Positions 1 through 8,568 are shown, numbered from the stretch's first letter. The stretch: 20,000 nt of DNA from Chrysomallon squamiferum (GCA_012295275.1 CM022676.1:3627258-3647257), one strand, 5' to 3'. The notes: generated from the letters alone by a model not told the origin. Translations and numbers: made by a program.

Positions 1-108
1 AAATATAGATATACAGATAGAGAGAGGGAGAGTGATAGACAGAAATTTAAAAAAAAAGTGTGAATAGGAGGGAGAGGAAGAAAGAGAAATAGACAGACAT
101 ACAGAACA
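1..108. repeat. Degenerate GATA/GAGA purine-rich low-complexity tract
   Basis: The + strand is mostly A and G, with short GATA, GACA and GAGA runs broken by an A-run near 49-57. No unit repeats cleanly. It looks like a decayed microsatellite entering from the left edge of the window. No gene is visible. Confidence 0.7.
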
Positions 109-216
109 GTTTTGAATTTGATGTAAATTAATGTAAATTAATTGCAGTATTGTATAAATATGTATCACGTATAGCTACGTTTCTCTGTTTATAAGTGAAT
201 TCATCAAAACAGTAAG

Positions 217-341
217 GCACGTACTTAAACATGCACGTGTTTCTGTCTGTGCATCTCTCCCAGTTCGAAACGCACATACTTAAACATGCACGTGTTTCTC
301 TCTGTGCATCTCTCCCAGTTCGAAACGCACGTACTTAAACC
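217..341 (+). repeat. 55-bp tandem repeat, about 2.3 copies
   Basis: Units begin at 217, 272 and 327 (GCACGTACTTAAAC or GCACATACTTAAAC), exactly 55 bp apart. The first two copies differ at only a few bases and the third is cut off after about 14 bases. Each full unit contains a CACGTG E-box followed by CTCTCCCAGTTCGAAAC. The near identity suggests a recent duplication. GTTCGAAA resembles part of a Pol III B box, but no A box is placed correctly, so I call it only a tandem repeat. Confidence 0.9.
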
Positions 342-938
342 CACTCGTAGGTGCATTCACGTAAGCAAACATAAAACACATACGCGTATATATGTATTCA
401 GTCGTGTGTTATTTAACCACGTATCTATATACACACATTTCAGTGTTTACATTATTTATCGTTGCGGCTATTGCTACATTAAACTCAACACTTTATCTAG
501 AACGATCTCAAAATGTTTTATTACAAATGCTAATTATTCTTTGAAATCGAAATCTTTTGATTACTGAAACCGAAAGCTCGTCGTTTTAGAGAAGATAACA
601 CAAACAAACCAGGCAAAATATCACTGAGGCGAGCCATGCCAACTGTCAATAAAAGTCTATAAATTAGTTATTTTTTCTTTGTTTTATCTCAGTCTGTAGA
701 ACAAGAGTAGAGAATAGGTTTTAAAGTGTTGTGTTGTGTAGTGACGGTTCTTTGAATATCTGGGCTAAACAAATACGGTGAATAATACATGACATGTGTA
801 TGTGAGGTTTACGAATCAATGTATGTTTGTCGTACAACTTGCAGATGATTATATTTAAGTTATATAGGTTGATTTTTGTAGAATAAATACACCACTTATT
901 CAACGTATTGATGTAAGTGTAAGTGTTGCTATTATTAT
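342..938. other. Unique AT-rich stretch, no gene seen
   Basis: About 600 bases of mixed AT-rich sequence. Open frames here are short, have no recognisable domain, and translate to Tyr/Ile/His-rich strings typical of AT-rich non-coding DNA. I see no RNA gene or clear repeat. Confidence 0.6.
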
Positions 939-1077
939 TTTTGTTGTTATTGTTGTTGCTGCTGTTGTTGTTGTTGTTATTATAAAATAATAATAATAAT
1001 AATTATAGTAGTAGTAGTAGTAATAATAATAATAATAATAATAACTATTATTACTATTATTATTATTTTGTTTTTTA

Positions 1078-1119
<42 letters not shown>

Positions 1120-1260
1120 TTTCACAAGAGTAGTGGTTGTATTATTAGTAGTTGTAGTGGAAATAAGTAGGATAATAATATTGGCAGTACTAATAGTAAT
1201 AACAGTAGTCACAGTATTACTCGTAATAGTCGTAATAATAGTAGTTGTAGTAGTAGTTAG
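939..1260. repeat. Compound triplet repeat (TTG, TAA, GTA, TTA) with opposed arms
   Basis: Successive blocks are TTG/CTG (about 941-980), TAA with an embedded GTA run (about 985-1043), TTA (about 1044-1120), and then decayed GTA/TAA triplets to 1260. The TAA block is followed within a few bases by its own complement, TTA, so the two could pair as a hairpin or cruciform. Frames through it are Val/Ile/Leu strings and are not genes. Confidence 0.85.
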
Positions 1261-1312
1261 CTGTTGTTTTAACAGAAATAATAATCGAATAACACCAGTG
1301 ATAAAGACATTT

Positions 1313-1335
1313 AAAAAAAAAAAAAAAAAAAAAAA
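1313..1335 (+). repeat. A-run of 23
   Basis: Uninterrupted A from 1313 to 1335, just downstream of decayed triplets. It could be a retrotransposed tail, but no recognisable element body or flanking target duplication is visible, so it is recorded only as a homopolymer. Confidence 0.9.
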
Positions 1336-1490
1336 TTAGTCAAAAATATTTCAAACAGAAATGTCTCTTTTTAGCAAGACTATTATTGGCCTCGTTCTCA
1401 TAAAACCTTGACCTTCGGGCTATTTTTTCTCTCCCGATCCTCGGCTTCATTCAAGTTAATTACCGGCGAATAAGAAACTTCAATACAACA

Positions 1491-1497
1491 TGACGTC
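1491..1497 (+). promoter_or_regulatory. CRE-like site TGACGTC
   Basis: TGACGTCT matches 7 of 8 bases of the CREB/ATF palindrome TGACGTCA. A second half-site, AACGTCA, lies at 1636-1642. They bracket the RFX site at 1556. Such short sites occur by chance, so the call rests on their clustering. Confidence 0.3.
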
Positions 1498-1555
1498 TGC
1501 ATTTGTATGCGGGACTCCGTGATGCACGCAATAAACAAGCCACGAAATACGCTGC

Positions 1556-1568
1556 GTTGCTAGGCAAC
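1556..1568. promoter_or_regulatory. Perfect RFX-family X-box
   Basis: GTTGCTAGGCAAC is two GTTGC/GCAAC half-sites around a 3-base centre, the high-affinity palindrome bound by RFX winged-helix factors. In animals such sites often sit in promoters of cilia genes or other RFX targets, usually close to the transcription start. No coding start is recognised nearby, so the target gene, if any, is unknown. A 13-base perfect match is unlikely by chance in 20 kb. Confidence 0.55.
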
Positions 1569-1800
1569 AGCACCGCTGCTCTGATAAGTCGACGCTGTAT
1601 TAGCCAGCGTAATACGGGACTGCACAGTACCACTTAACGTCATCGCTATTAGCAACGCCACAAGCCACGCTGTGTCAACTGGATTTGTTAACAAAGTTAC
1701 AGATTGTAGTTACAGGGAATTGGCGTGTTTACTACGTGCGTTTTTAATAAACGTAGTACTGGCTAGTACACACAAGATTACAGCCCGAGGGGTGAGGCAG

Positions 1801-1853
1801 AAAAAAAAAAAAAAAAAAAAAAGAAGAAGAAGAAGAAGAAGACGAAGAAGATG
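1801..1853 (+). repeat. A22 run followed by GAA repeat
   Basis: Twenty-two A residues (1801-1822) lead into GAA triplets decaying through GACGAAGAAGATGAG. The Lys/Arg-rich open frame across it is a translation of the repeat. Confidence 0.9.
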
Positions 1854-2088
1854 AGAAAGAAAATGCTGTAAAGACAAGTTTTGTTTTTTGGGACTTACGT
1901 ACGATCGTAAAATTTTACGACATTAGCGAGACTGAATTTATAATAGAAATGAGGAGGGTAATGTGTTTTGATTAACTTTTTATAACAAATTAAATTTAGT
2001 ATCACACACACAAACACACACATACAAGACACGATTAAACCGTACACATGCAAGGGGTCACACAGACAAAGAGAGAGTGTGAGAGAGA

Positions 2089-2191
2089 CGGAGAGAGAAA
2101 CGTAGATAGATATCTATCTATCTGTCTCTCTCTCTCTATCTATCTATCTGTCTGTATATCTATCTATCTATCTGTCTGTCTGTATGTCTGC

Positions 2192-2223
<32 letters not shown>

Positions 2224-2225
2224 AT
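2089..2225. repeat. GATA/GACA (TATC/TGTC) repeat opening with a palindrome
   Basis: TATC and TGTC tetramers alternate from about 2107 to 2225 with a short CT stretch inside. At 2103-2120, TAGATAGATATCTATCTA is an 18-base perfect palindrome. The GAGAGAGA to its left and CTCTCTCT to its right extend the symmetry, so 2089-2135 can fold back on itself. The mixture resembles GATA/GACA (Bkm-type) satellites known in animals. Confidence 0.85.
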
Positions 2226-2231
2226 GTGTGT

Positions 2232-2302
2232 ATCTTTACTGATGCGTGTGTGTGTGTGTATGTGTGTGTGTGTGTGTGTGATACATACACATCGGTAAAG
2301 AT
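2232..2302. repeat. GT microsatellite enclosed in a 13-bp inverted repeat
   Basis: ATCTTTACTGATG (2232-2244) is matched at 12 of 13 positions by the reverse complement of CATCGGTAAAGAT (2290-2302). Between them lies a GT run, GTATGTG and a short ATACATACAC that can also pair with GT. The whole block can form a hairpin. It may be a tiny MITE-like element or a microsatellite grown inside a palindrome. Confidence 0.7.
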
Positions 2303-2831
2303 TTGACTTTTAGAATAAGAATTCTCAATTCTTGAATGTTAAATCTCTAAGCAGATCATTCACAAATGTGTTTTACTAATTACCACAGATAACACTAAGG
2401 TTGATATGAATATCACGGTAATTTTTTTTTATAACTATGAATGCAAAGGCAGTTTCTGAGGACATTAAAAAACTCAAGACTAATAACGTGCGTGTATTTT
2501 GTATTTTTATGTTTTTTATTCGTGTATGAAGTTAACATTGATGGTCACATGATGCGAGTTTATTGTTAGTTGAGACAAAATTGCGATGTTCAAGAAATCT
2601 GACATTTTTATTTATTACCAATATTGCAACTGTTATTAATATTATTATTATTGTTATTATTATTATTATTATTTAAAATGCCAGGCAGTTAATTCATAAC
2701 AATCAAACGAAACATTTACCGATATTTTCAGCTTGTTTCAGTATTAGTTTGTCACAAAAAAAGAGAAAAAAAAAAGATGCAAAACGCGAATTTAACTAGC
2801 TCTTCTTTTGTTACGTCTGTTTCGATTTCAT
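2303..2831. other. AT-rich unique stretch with a TTA repeat
   Basis: Mostly unique AT-rich DNA. A TTA triplet run occupies about 2637-2674, and an A-rich patch lies at 2756-2777. No coding frame of note and no RNA gene are seen. Confidence 0.6.
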
Positions 2832-3040
2832 CTTTTAAATGAAAAATCTTTATTTTAATATCCTCAAGCCGATTACATAGCATGTCATTTTTGAAGAAAA
2901 AACTGAATCTCTTTTGTTTTATTTCAGATTTCTCTCTCTTTAAATCTCTCTCTTTATTTTAATGTCCTCTCTCTCGATTCATCTCTCTCATCTCTCTCTC
3001 TGAACTGAAGAAAAACTGAATCTCTATCTCTTTTAGCTCA

Positions 3041-3045
<5 letters not shown>
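2832..3045 (+). repeat. Diverged tandem duplication, unit about 105-114 bp
   Basis: Copy 1 (about 2832-2938) and copy 2 (about 2939-3045) share three landmarks in the same order. They are CTTTTAAAT/CTTTAAAT, TTTATTTTAATRTCCTC (2849 and 2953), and GAAGAAAAA(A)CTGAATCTC (2893 and 3007). Spacing is 104 to 114 bp. In copy 2 the unique sequence between the landmarks has been replaced by CTCTCT runs. Copy 2 leads directly into the CT tract at 3043. Confidence 0.75.

Positions 3046-3073
<28 letters not shown>
3043..3073 (-). repeat. CT/GA dinucleotide tract, 31 bp
   Basis: Perfect CT run at the end of the second copy of the 2832-3045 duplication. It is the shortest of the long CT/GA tracts in the window. 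Confidence 0.95.
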
Positions 3074-3078
<5 letters not shown>

Positions 3079-3520
3079 TTGTCCTGAACATCCATACTTC
3101 TGTATCTAACTCGTTCGAGTGTCTCGTTCTTGATCTGATCCTCAGTTATCTTCCAACATCACTTCTAAACTCTGACTTTACGTTCTCGTCCCTGTGTTTT
3201 ATCGTCCACTCAGAAAAACAGAATAACTTCATCTTATTTTAGCATTAATTCTAATACATATAAATTGATGATTTTTGCACAGTCACTGAAGCTGAGGAAA
3301 ATTCTGCTGTTGGTCCATGGACTATGGTTATGGAATTATATGAAATGATATTCCGTACGTTACCTGTCTATAATAAAGGAGTACGTATAAAAATATACGA
3401 TTAACATATTAATAATGTTTTGATTGAAATGATAATATATGATGACAGTGTAACCTTGTGACAAATGTTTTTGTAATTAATATTATATATAACAGGATTT
3501 GAAAAGAAATATATTGATAC
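3074..3520. other. Unique stretch, no gene seen
   Basis: AT-rich mixed sequence without a long non-repeat reading frame, RNA gene or obvious repeat family. It borders the AT/GA block on its right. Confidence 0.6.
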
Positions 3521-3760
<240 letters not shown>

Positions 3761-3789
3761 AAATATTTGATACACACAACCGCTCTAAC

Positions 3790-3965
3790 CAACTCTTCTC
3801 AACTCGTCAAGAACACAATTCACTCCATTTATGTTGTTGACCTCTGACCCCTCGCAGGTCATCTTGATCCGGTGCGCGATCCGGTGAATCTGCGCAGACG
3901 TGTCTCTCTGGATACGTTCAGAAGCGGCACATAATTTGATGAGGGAGGCAGCTCATGTTAAGTCC
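3790..3965. promoter_or_regulatory. CG-richer island with nuclear-receptor-like sites
   Basis: This non-repetitive segment is flanked by GA tracts. It contains a DR1 (3838-3851), an opposite AGGTCA (3856-3861), a direct repeat GATCCGGTG either side of CGC (about 3866-3886), and TGCGCAG (about 3891). The density of short recognisable sites suggests a regulatory element. There is no adjacent gene to support it. Confidence 0.3.
3838..3851 (-). promoter_or_regulatory. DR1 nuclear-receptor element
   Basis: TGACCTCTGACCCC on + reads GGGGTCAGAGGTCA on -. This is two AGGTCA-type half-sites separated by one base, the arrangement preferred by RXR, HNF4 and COUP-TF class receptors. A third half-site, AGGTCA, lies on the + strand at 3856-3861. 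The function is inferred. Confidence 0.45.
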
Positions 3966-3997
3966 TTGATTGCAACACAGTTTTCACGAAAGCAGTA

Positions 3998-4060
3998 ATT
4001 GGCGAGGCGCTGTGGTTAAACTGACCATTTTCTTAGTCGTGTTTCAACCCCCCCGTTCCC
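3998..4060 (+). repeat. Possible degenerate tRNA-SINE head
   Basis: GGCGCTGTGGTTAAACTG near 4005 resembles the A-box end of tRNA-derived SINEs, and GTTTCAACCCC near 4040 could be a decayed B box at a suitable distance. Both are too diverged to be sure. The C-run at 4047-4053 is unusual in this AT-rich window. Confidence 0.25.
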
Positions 4061-4128
4061 CCGTCCAATCGATCGCAGACAGAAGTAATCAACCAGCCCC
4101 ACCACTCGCAGTGATGTTAAACTATAAT

Positions 4129-4130
<2 letters not shown>

Positions 4131-4179
<49 letters not shown>
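4131..4179 (+). repeat. GA tract, 49 bp
   Basis: Perfect GA run. It is separated by 66 bases of purine-rich unique sequence from the next GA tract at 4246. Confidence 0.95.
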
Positions 4180-4180
<1 letters not shown>

Positions 4181-4240
4181 AGGCTTTATTTTTATATGAA
4201 GAAGAAAAGTCTTGAAAGGGAGACGAAGTGAAACCAATGT

Positions 4241-4245
<5 letters not shown>

Positions 4246-4317
<72 letters not shown>
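4246..4317 (+). repeat. GA tract, 72 bp
   Basis: Perfect GA run ending at GATATGAAC. With the 4131 tract it forms a pair on the same strand. The spacer between them is only mildly purine-rich. Confidence 0.95.
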
Positions 4318-4319
<2 letters not shown>

Positions 4320-4324
4320 TGAAC

Positions 4325-5160
4325 ATATAGACATAAATTATTTTCATAAAACGCTATTGGCCTGGACACAATAAAATACATGCTCGACAAAATCGAAAGT
4401 GAACTGAGCGCATTGCATGAAGTAAACCAAAGACAAAAATATAATATATTGTCTAAGTTCCATTATTTATAGCTCGTTGCTTAAAATAGACATTTCATTA
4501 ATTATACTCCTTCGTTCCACTTTCATCAATTACAATAGAATTTTTCCTTAATTAATATATATTTAACGACCATCGCTCGGATATGTCAATAGCTTGGATG
4601 TCGCGTTCGATTATGTCGATTAATCGATAAAATAACTTTACACGATTTTTAGCACTAATGGAATAAGATGATATTGAAAAAACAGTGCTATTGGCAGATG
4701 TGTAATTAAATTTCAACCGAAAATAAACGCGATCACGTCTTCGAGATTGGCATTTAATATGACATAGGAGGTGGCGAATATGACGAACTCCGTGTACGTT
4801 TTCGAATTAAGTGTGTTGATACAATTAACGTAACTCTACGGCCAGAAAGCTGCTTGTCACATTTTTGACGAAGATCTGTCTCCGTACATTACCCCGAAGA
4901 TGACAACTTTTCCCCATTGATTAACAAGACGCAGCAGAAGCCGGTTTTGAAAACAGAACCGAGATTTCGCTCTCCGACAACAAATTATCCGATATCGATA
5001 TTGCGAAGAGTGCATCGTGATTGGGAAATAAATATCTACGTTACTGTTTGTGTCATCTGGGGAAATCGTGACGTTACTCTCTCTCTCTCGAAGAGGCGAG
5101 GGTTCACGCTGTTTTGTGACGTAGAACGTTACTGTCGTTTGTAACGTGTTGTGTTAGAGT
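4325..5160. other. Unique stretch, no recognised gene
   Basis: About 840 bases of non-repetitive sequence. TCGATTAATCGA (4616-4627) is a 12-base palindrome carrying ATTA homeodomain-type cores. The 4917-5144 frame is open for 75 codons on + but has no recognisable motif, includes a CT microsatellite, and is no longer than expected by chance. CGTTAC or GTAACG recurs near 4829, 5039, 5070, 5125 and 5141, with TGACGT at two of these places. No gene can be supported. Confidence 0.5.
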
Positions 5161-5182
5161 TTCGAGTACTGTTTTATTTTTA

Positions 5183-5187
5183 TGTAT

Positions 5188-5218
<31 letters not shown>

Positions 5219-5259
5219 TTGAGTTTTGATTGATTGATTGACTGTTTTATTTTTTATTA

Positions 5260-5306
<47 letters not shown>

Positions 5307-5309
5307 TTT
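5183..5309 (+). repeat. TTTA and TTA repeats
   Basis: A TTTA tetramer array (5183-5220) is followed by GATT repeats (about 5226-5241), a TTA array (about 5254-5273) and a second TTTA array to about 5309. The open frames are Phe/Ile/Tyr/Leu strings and are repeat artefacts. Confidence 0.95.
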
Positions 5310-5403
5310 TTGTTAAATAACCTACTGGGGAAGTATTTTTTTCAAGTAGTATGTAAGTTTTGTTTTAACGTAATAGGAATCACACGTTATTTTGTGAAAT
5401 GGA

Positions 5404-5457
<54 letters not shown>

Positions 5458-5458
5458 T
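5404..5458 (+). repeat. TTA triplet repeat, about 18 copies
   Basis: Nearly perfect TTA array, encoding poly-Tyr in one frame. It lies 95 bp downstream of the TTTA/TTA block at 5183-5309. Confidence 0.95.
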
Positions 5459-5556
5459 TTATTATTTGACAAGTATGTCATTTTGTATTACAAAAACTCA
5501 AATTACTTGTTTTCAAAACTCGTATACACATTAAAGAATGAGTAACATTTTTCCTT

Positions 5557-5776
5557 TACATCTATTTATTTATTTATTTAAAAGCTAATAAAAGTTAACA
5601 TCGCTCTACATGCAATAAATTAACAGCAAAAAACAAAAAAAACAAAAAGAAACTTTTTTTTTTTTTTTTTTATATTTCTATTTCTTCTTACACTTCTTCT
5701 CATCTTTTCTTTTTCTTCGTCTATTCTTCCTTCTCAATCCTCCTTCTTCTTCTTCTTCTTCTTCTTCTTCTTCTTT
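5557..5776 (+). repeat. TTTA array, T-run of 18 and TTC array
   Basis: Short TTTA array (about 5562-5580), A-rich patch, T-run (5654-5671), then pyrimidine-rich sequence that becomes a clean TTC array (5743-5776). No gene. Confidence 0.85.
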
Positions 5777-5995
5777 GTGTAAACATCTGACCACGAGCAG
5801 TTCTACAACATTTTCCCAGTCACTCTAAACGGGGTCAAACGCTTCTCAATCAATCAGCAATATTCCAGCAATCACTTAGCAATACGTTTCTATCATATTA
5901 AGATTTGTCCGTGTCATACTCGACGTTATTACAGACGTTAGTAGAAAATAGATCGATGTATTATATATACCTACACTATTCATTACAAGAACGGC

Positions 5996-6200
5996 GTGGG
6001 CTGTAGTGCAGAGGTTAGAGCGTTTGCCTCAGGCCCGAAACCTTATGGGTTCGAGTCTTCTTGAAGCACCGAGTGACCGAGTTTTTGTCTCGGTTATAGG
6101 AACGATGTACTAAAAGTCTAGTTGTATTGATTTAACTGTGTGTTATAACGTAAAGTGCATGTAAAAGAAATCTCGTTGTAGGTTGATTAAAAGTAGTGGA
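5996..6200 (+). mobile_element. tRNA-derived SINE, degenerate
   Basis: An A box (TAGTGCAGAGG, 6004-6014) and a B box (GGTTCGAGTCT, 6048-6058) are spaced as in a tRNA gene, starting from GGCGTGGGCTG at about 5993. The T-arm stem around the B box is broken and the 3' acceptor half does not pair, so this is a SINE head and not a working tRNA. A tRNA-unrelated body follows. It holds a small stem, ACCGAG (6076-6081) against CTCGGT (6089-6094), and a possible 3' end near GTAAAAGAAATCTCGTTG (6160-6177). Target duplications are not clear. The family is not identified. Confidence 0.65.
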
Positions 6201-6565
6201 AACTTTGGGTTCTGTTGTCTGATATAATGGTTGTAGTTAAATGTCATATTAATAACTGATATATATTAATTGTTAACACTAAAAGAACAAGAGATGGTCA
6301 CATAAAATCTATAAATAAAACAAAAAACAAAAAATACAAAATGAAGAAATAAAAAAACAGCTCGTCACAGATACATCAGTTATGAAAAACGGAAAAACAA
6401 CAAATAATTAATTAATAGAAAATATTGAATTAATATACTGACTGGAAAGGCTGAGGAATACCAACAAAACAATTATATTGTAGCTGATGTCGCTGTTGTT
6501 GATGATGATGGTAGCTGTAATGGCAATGACACTGCATGTGTGGAAGAGAGCAACATTGTAGAAAC
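6201..6565. other. AT-rich unique stretch
   Basis: A-rich sequence with AAAC/AAAT patches (6310-6430) and a short GAT patch near 6495-6510. No gene or RNA is seen. Confidence 0.55.
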
Positions 6566-6700
6566 TATGTACGTTCCTGTGCGTACGAATGTATATATAT
6601 ATGTGTGCATGCGTTGTAATAATAGTATGTACGTTTCTGTGCGTGGGTGTGTAATATAGTATATATATCTGTCTCCGTGGGTACATGCGTACATATGCAC
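6566..6700 (+). repeat. 60-bp imperfect tandem repeat
   Basis: TATGTACGTTCCTGTGCGT (6566) and TATGTACGTTTCTGTGCGT (6626) start two units exactly 60 bp apart, each continuing into a TATATATA patch. A weaker third start may lie near 6686. His/Tyr/Thr-rich minus-strand frames across it are repeat translations. Confidence 0.65.
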
Positions 6701-6779
6701 GAGTGAAAACATAATATCACATAAATAGGGAAATAATAACATGTATACATATATATCAACCAAAGATACAGGCACAATT

Positions 6780-7140
6780 ATAACACATACAATATCCTTT
6801 AATTTTTCTTTTCCAAGAATATACTGATCAAATTCTCACGCACGTAACTCTATACTTTAATTGCAAACCTTCTGCCGAAAACAAAACCATTAGTTACGTA
6901 ACGGACACTCACGTTTCACGGATGAAACAGGCGAGAGCAAATAAACATTAAAAATTAATGTGGCGTTGGTAGAGAGACAGACAGATAAGAGGGACGAGAT
7001 AAAATCGGAGATAGGAAGACACAGACGCCAGACGAACGGACAAATACATAAACAGAATAATCTGTCTCACATCCCTCTCTGCTGTGTCGGGTTTTCACAG
7101 ATCAAAGTGAAATGAAGTTCATCTGTGTTCTGTGACAGAA
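6780..7140. other. Unique stretch with a perfect bZIP-type palindrome
   Basis: Mixed sequence without repeats or recognised genes. GTTACGTAAC (6893-6902) is a 10-base perfect palindrome of the PAR-bZIP/C/EBP/NFIL3 type. Purine-rich patches occupy 6970-7030. Confidence 0.5.
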
Positions 7141-7189
7141 AACATCTGTGTATTTGTCTGTTTTACACATACGAATATTCATATATACA

Positions 7190-7325
7190 CTTAAATATAA
7201 ACATACACACAGATATATATATATACATACATACACACACACAAACGTATACATAAACACATACATTCATACATACATACATATAAACAAAACCCATACA
7301 TATTTACATACATGCACAAATGCAC

Positions 7326-7379
<54 letters not shown>

Positions 7380-7384
7380 TTACT

Positions 7385-7416
<32 letters not shown>

Positions 7417-7460
7417 TATATACATTCATACATAAATACACACATACATACGTACATCTA
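7190..7460. repeat. TACA/CATA and TA repeats
   Basis: Imperfect CATA/TACA tetramers and CA dinucleotides surround a perfect TA run of about 41 bp (7338-7378), then CATA and a CA run (7397-7416). Tyr/Ile/His/Thr-rich frames on + and Val/Cys/Tyr frames on - are artefacts. Confidence 0.95.
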
Positions 7461-7724
7461 TTCATATAAACTTCAAAGATTAATATGCATAAATAAAACT
7501 TCCCTACAAACACCAATAACCAAATAAAGGCAAATAAATAAACATAAATAAATAAACAGACAACAAACACAATCTTCCCCTCTGACAGTACAATCACGTT
7601 CACTCTGGAATCACCCTGTGGCGGCCATTTTCCATTTACGTTACACTAACAGCAGCAAGGCTTCTTCTTGTCAACAGCTTCCAACCCGCCGCAAGACTGT
7701 TTGCTTTGAAATCTGAACTTGATG
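7461..7724. other. Unique stretch, no gene seen
   Basis: AT-rich, with AAAT tetramers near 7520-7560. The 7560-7700 part is more balanced and contains GGCGGCCATTTTCCATTT (about 7620-7637), a mildly CG-rich patch. No gene is recognised. Confidence 0.5.
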
Positions 7725-8057
7725 ACTTCCTCTGTCCTTTGTATCTTCTCCTGCGTCTCTGTCCCTATGTCTCTTTCGCGTGTCTTTATTTTATCTTCTT
7801 TACGTGTCGTCTTGGCCAGTCTTGTTCCATTTTCTTCTTTTCTGTCTCTGTCTGTGTCTTTCTTTGCGTTCCTCTGTCTGTCCCTTTTTTCTCTGTCTGT
7901 CGCTCTCTCTCTGTTTGTATAAACGTGATGTTTTCAACGTACTTATATATTTATCGCCGTCTTTTGTTCCTACTTATCTTGGTATACATCTATCTATTTA
8001 TATATCGATATCTCCATATCTCTATCTGTCTTTCCGTTTCTATGTCTCTCTGCGTCT

Positions 8058-8154
<97 letters not shown>
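7725..8154 (-). repeat. Pyrimidine-biased domain ending in a 93-bp CT tract
   Basis: From about 7725 the + strand is dominated by C and T, with TCTG/TCTC/TTCT patches that look like decayed CT/TGTC repeats. This is interrupted at about 7915-7990 by AT-rich sequence. It ends in a perfect CT run, 8062-8154. The Ser/Leu/Phe/Cys frames across it have no motif beyond pyrimidine bias and are rejected as genes. Confidence 0.85.
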
Positions 8155-8156
<2 letters not shown>

Positions 8157-8454
8157 ACCAAAATACACTACGTTATTAATATCGATACGACATATTCACA
8201 CATTCGCCCACACGTTTTCTATCATTTTAAATTTACAGATACAACATTAAACATTCCGATTTCCAGTTTAACTTAATCACCTCAACACAAGTACGTCTAT
8301 TTTTGCCCTGACTTGGGAAGTGAGCAATCCAGTGCAGTAGAAATCCCCAAAAGAATTGACAGCGTAAAGAAAAATGTTCTCTGGTCTTATCTTTTAAATC
8401 AATGGATGGTAACTTAGATGTAAGAGACCCTAAGAGAGATAGGAAAGGAAAGAG
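8155..8454. other. Unique stretch, no gene seen
   Basis: Non-repetitive sequence between the CT tract and the GA minisatellite. A minus-strand frame (8233-8550) starts in the minisatellite and continues through unique sequence. The unique part has no recognisable motif. Confidence 0.5.
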
Positions 8455-8568
8455 AAAGACAGACAGACAGACTGATAAAGACTGACTAGCTAAAAGACGG
8501 ATATAGACAGATAGATAGATATTTAGATAGATATATAGATAGAGAGACATGCACAGATATAGACAGAT

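Larger units (their letters stand above)
1370..1800. other. Unique, CpG-richer island without recognised gene
   Basis: Base composition is balanced and CpG is more frequent than in the flanks, especially 1480-1680. The hexamer ACGCTG or its complement CAGCGT occurs at 1549, 1592, 1605 and 1667, and CAAGCCACG occurs at 1536 and 1661. ACGCTG at 1592 and CAGCGT at 1605 form a short dyad. Frames are short and unrecognised. With the X-box inside it, a regulatory element or promoter-proximal region is plausible but unproved. Confidence 0.45.

Noticed and set aside
2107-2225. Telomeric or centromeric satellite
   Set aside because: TATC/TGTC tetramers are not a telomere unit, and the block is only about 120 bp.
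4917-5144. 75-codon + frame as a gene
   Set aside because: No recognised motif, includes a CT repeat, and its length is expected by chance. It is kept only as part of the unique stretch.
5993-6066. Functional tRNA gene
   Set aside because: A and B boxes are present, but the acceptor and T stems do not pair and the 3' half diverges, so it is a SINE head.
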